Positions 4,557 through 5,064 of a DNA stretch of 5,064 bases are shown here, in pieces. The stretch comes from an uncultured Flavobacteriaceae bacterium (GTDB taxonomy: Bacteria > Bacteroidota > Bacteroidia > Flavobacteriales > Flavobacteriaceae). The notes beneath the pieces were generated by a model that worked only from the letters and a program-made list of their open reading frames with translations, had not been told where the DNA came from and did not search any database. Position 1 is the stretch's first letter, and each line of letters begins with the position of its first letter. Position numbers and translations under genes: made by a program. The stretch is from NCBI GenBank assembly GCA_947311815.1, contig CAMZMA010000192.1, positions 1-5,064 of the forward strand, read 5' to 3'.

Positions 4557-5064
4557 ATGAACTACGATATTATCATTATAGGAAGTGGCCCAGGCGGATA
4601 TGTTACCGCAATTAGAGCTTCTCAATTAGGATTTAAAACCGCAGTAGTAGAAAAAGAACATTTAGGCGGAATTTGCTTAAACTGGGGCTGTATTCCTACC
4701 AAAGCCTTATTAAAATCTGCTCAAGTATTCGATTATTTAAAACATGTTGATGAATACGGATTAAAAGCAGAAGCGATTGATAAAGATTTTAACGCCGTTA
4801 TAAAACGTAGCCGTGGTGTTGCAGAAGCAATGAGTAAAGGCGTTCAGTTTTTAATGAAGAAAAATAAAATCGATATTATTGATGGCTTTGGAAAAATAAA
4901 AACAGGCAAAAAAGTTGATGTTACTGATGCTGACGGCAAAGTGACCGAATACAGTGCAAAACACATTATTATTGCTACTGGTGCTCGCTCAAGAGAGTTA
5001 CCAAGTTTACCACAAGACGGTAAAAAAGTAATTGGCTATAAAGAAGCGATGAACTTACCAACGC
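4557..5064 (+). CDS. lpdA: Dihydrolipoyl dehydrogenase (E3), N-terminal part, cut off by window
   Basis: Flavoprotein that reoxidises the lipoyl groups of the pyruvate, 2-oxoglutarate or branched-chain 2-oxoacid dehydrogenase complexes, or of the glycine cleavage system, passing electrons to NAD+. The 169 visible codons hold the FAD dinucleotide-binding motif GSGPGG (9-14), the acidic residue ending the second strand (Glu32), the redox-active disulfide motif GGICLNWGCIPTK with Cys40 and Cys45, and the second FAD motif IIIATGARSRELP (about 137-149). Full-length members have about 460-470 residues, so nearly two thirds lie beyond the right edge. The NWGCIPTK version of the active site differs from the NVGCIPSK form of the E. 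coli enzyme; genomes in this group often carry more than one Lpd paralogue, so the complex served here cannot be told. The start is the only sensible ATG before the FAD motif. Confidence 0.95.
   Translation, partial: MNYDIIIIGSGPGGYVTAIRASQLGFKTAVVEKEHLGGICLNWGCIPTKALLKSAQVFDYLKHVDEYGLKAEAIDKDFNAVIKRSRGVAEAMSKGVQFLMKKNKIDIIDGFGKIKTGKKVDVTDADGKVTEYSAKHIIIATGARSRELPSLPQDGKKVIGYKEAMNLPT

Overview
The window is an AT-rich stretch of chromosome from a member of the Bacteroidota, most likely a marine-type Flavobacteriaceae (Polaribacter/Tenacibaculum-like; the genus is a guess). The evidence is the flavobacterial style of the RibD, PrmC and Lpd proteins, the near absence of Shine-Dalgarno sequences, promoter-like boxes resembling TAnnTTTG, and lipoprotein-rich gene content. 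Most of it is ordinary housekeeping sequence. No CRISPR array, transposase, phage gene, tRNA or rRNA was seen.

Layout. (1) Minus strand, 1-1328: a two-gene unit read right to left. A small LEA-type-2 lipoprotein gene (871-1328), broken by a -1 frameshift at a T6A5 run, is followed 8 bases later by ribD (riboflavin biosynthesis), which runs off the left edge. (2) Plus strand, 1383-3067: a compact unit of a GNAT acetyltransferase, prmC (release-factor glutamine methyltransferase) and a previously easy-to-miss 51-residue lysine-rich protein. The junctions are stop-next-to-start and a one-base overlap. (3) Plus strand, 3147-3917: a c-type cytochrome lipoprotein with its own upstream region containing a perfect 13-base palindrome, followed by a two-way terminator at 3958-3990. 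(4) Minus strand, 4008-4433: a 141-residue repetitive amphipathic-helix protein (LEA group 3-like), converging on that terminator. (5) Plus strand from 4557: the N-terminal third of dihydrolipoyl dehydrogenase (lpd), divergent from the repeat protein.

The most interesting part is prmC. It is about 60 residues longer than usual because two unrelated repetitive DNA segments lie in frame inside it. One is a 14-base tandem repeat between the substrate-binding region and the SAM-binding GxGxG motif. The other is a roughly 135-base cluster of palindromic dispersed repeats just before the catalytic NPPY motif. Both sit in loops, and the core motifs on either side are intact. Second is the frameshifted LEA2 lipoprotein gene: the break falls exactly on two overlapping in-frame slippery heptamers, so mutation, sequencing error and recoding must be told apart. 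The genes do not form one pathway. They cover flavin synthesis, translation termination, electron transfer, envelope/stress functions and 2-oxoacid dehydrogenase metabolism. I see no convincing new multi-gene system here.
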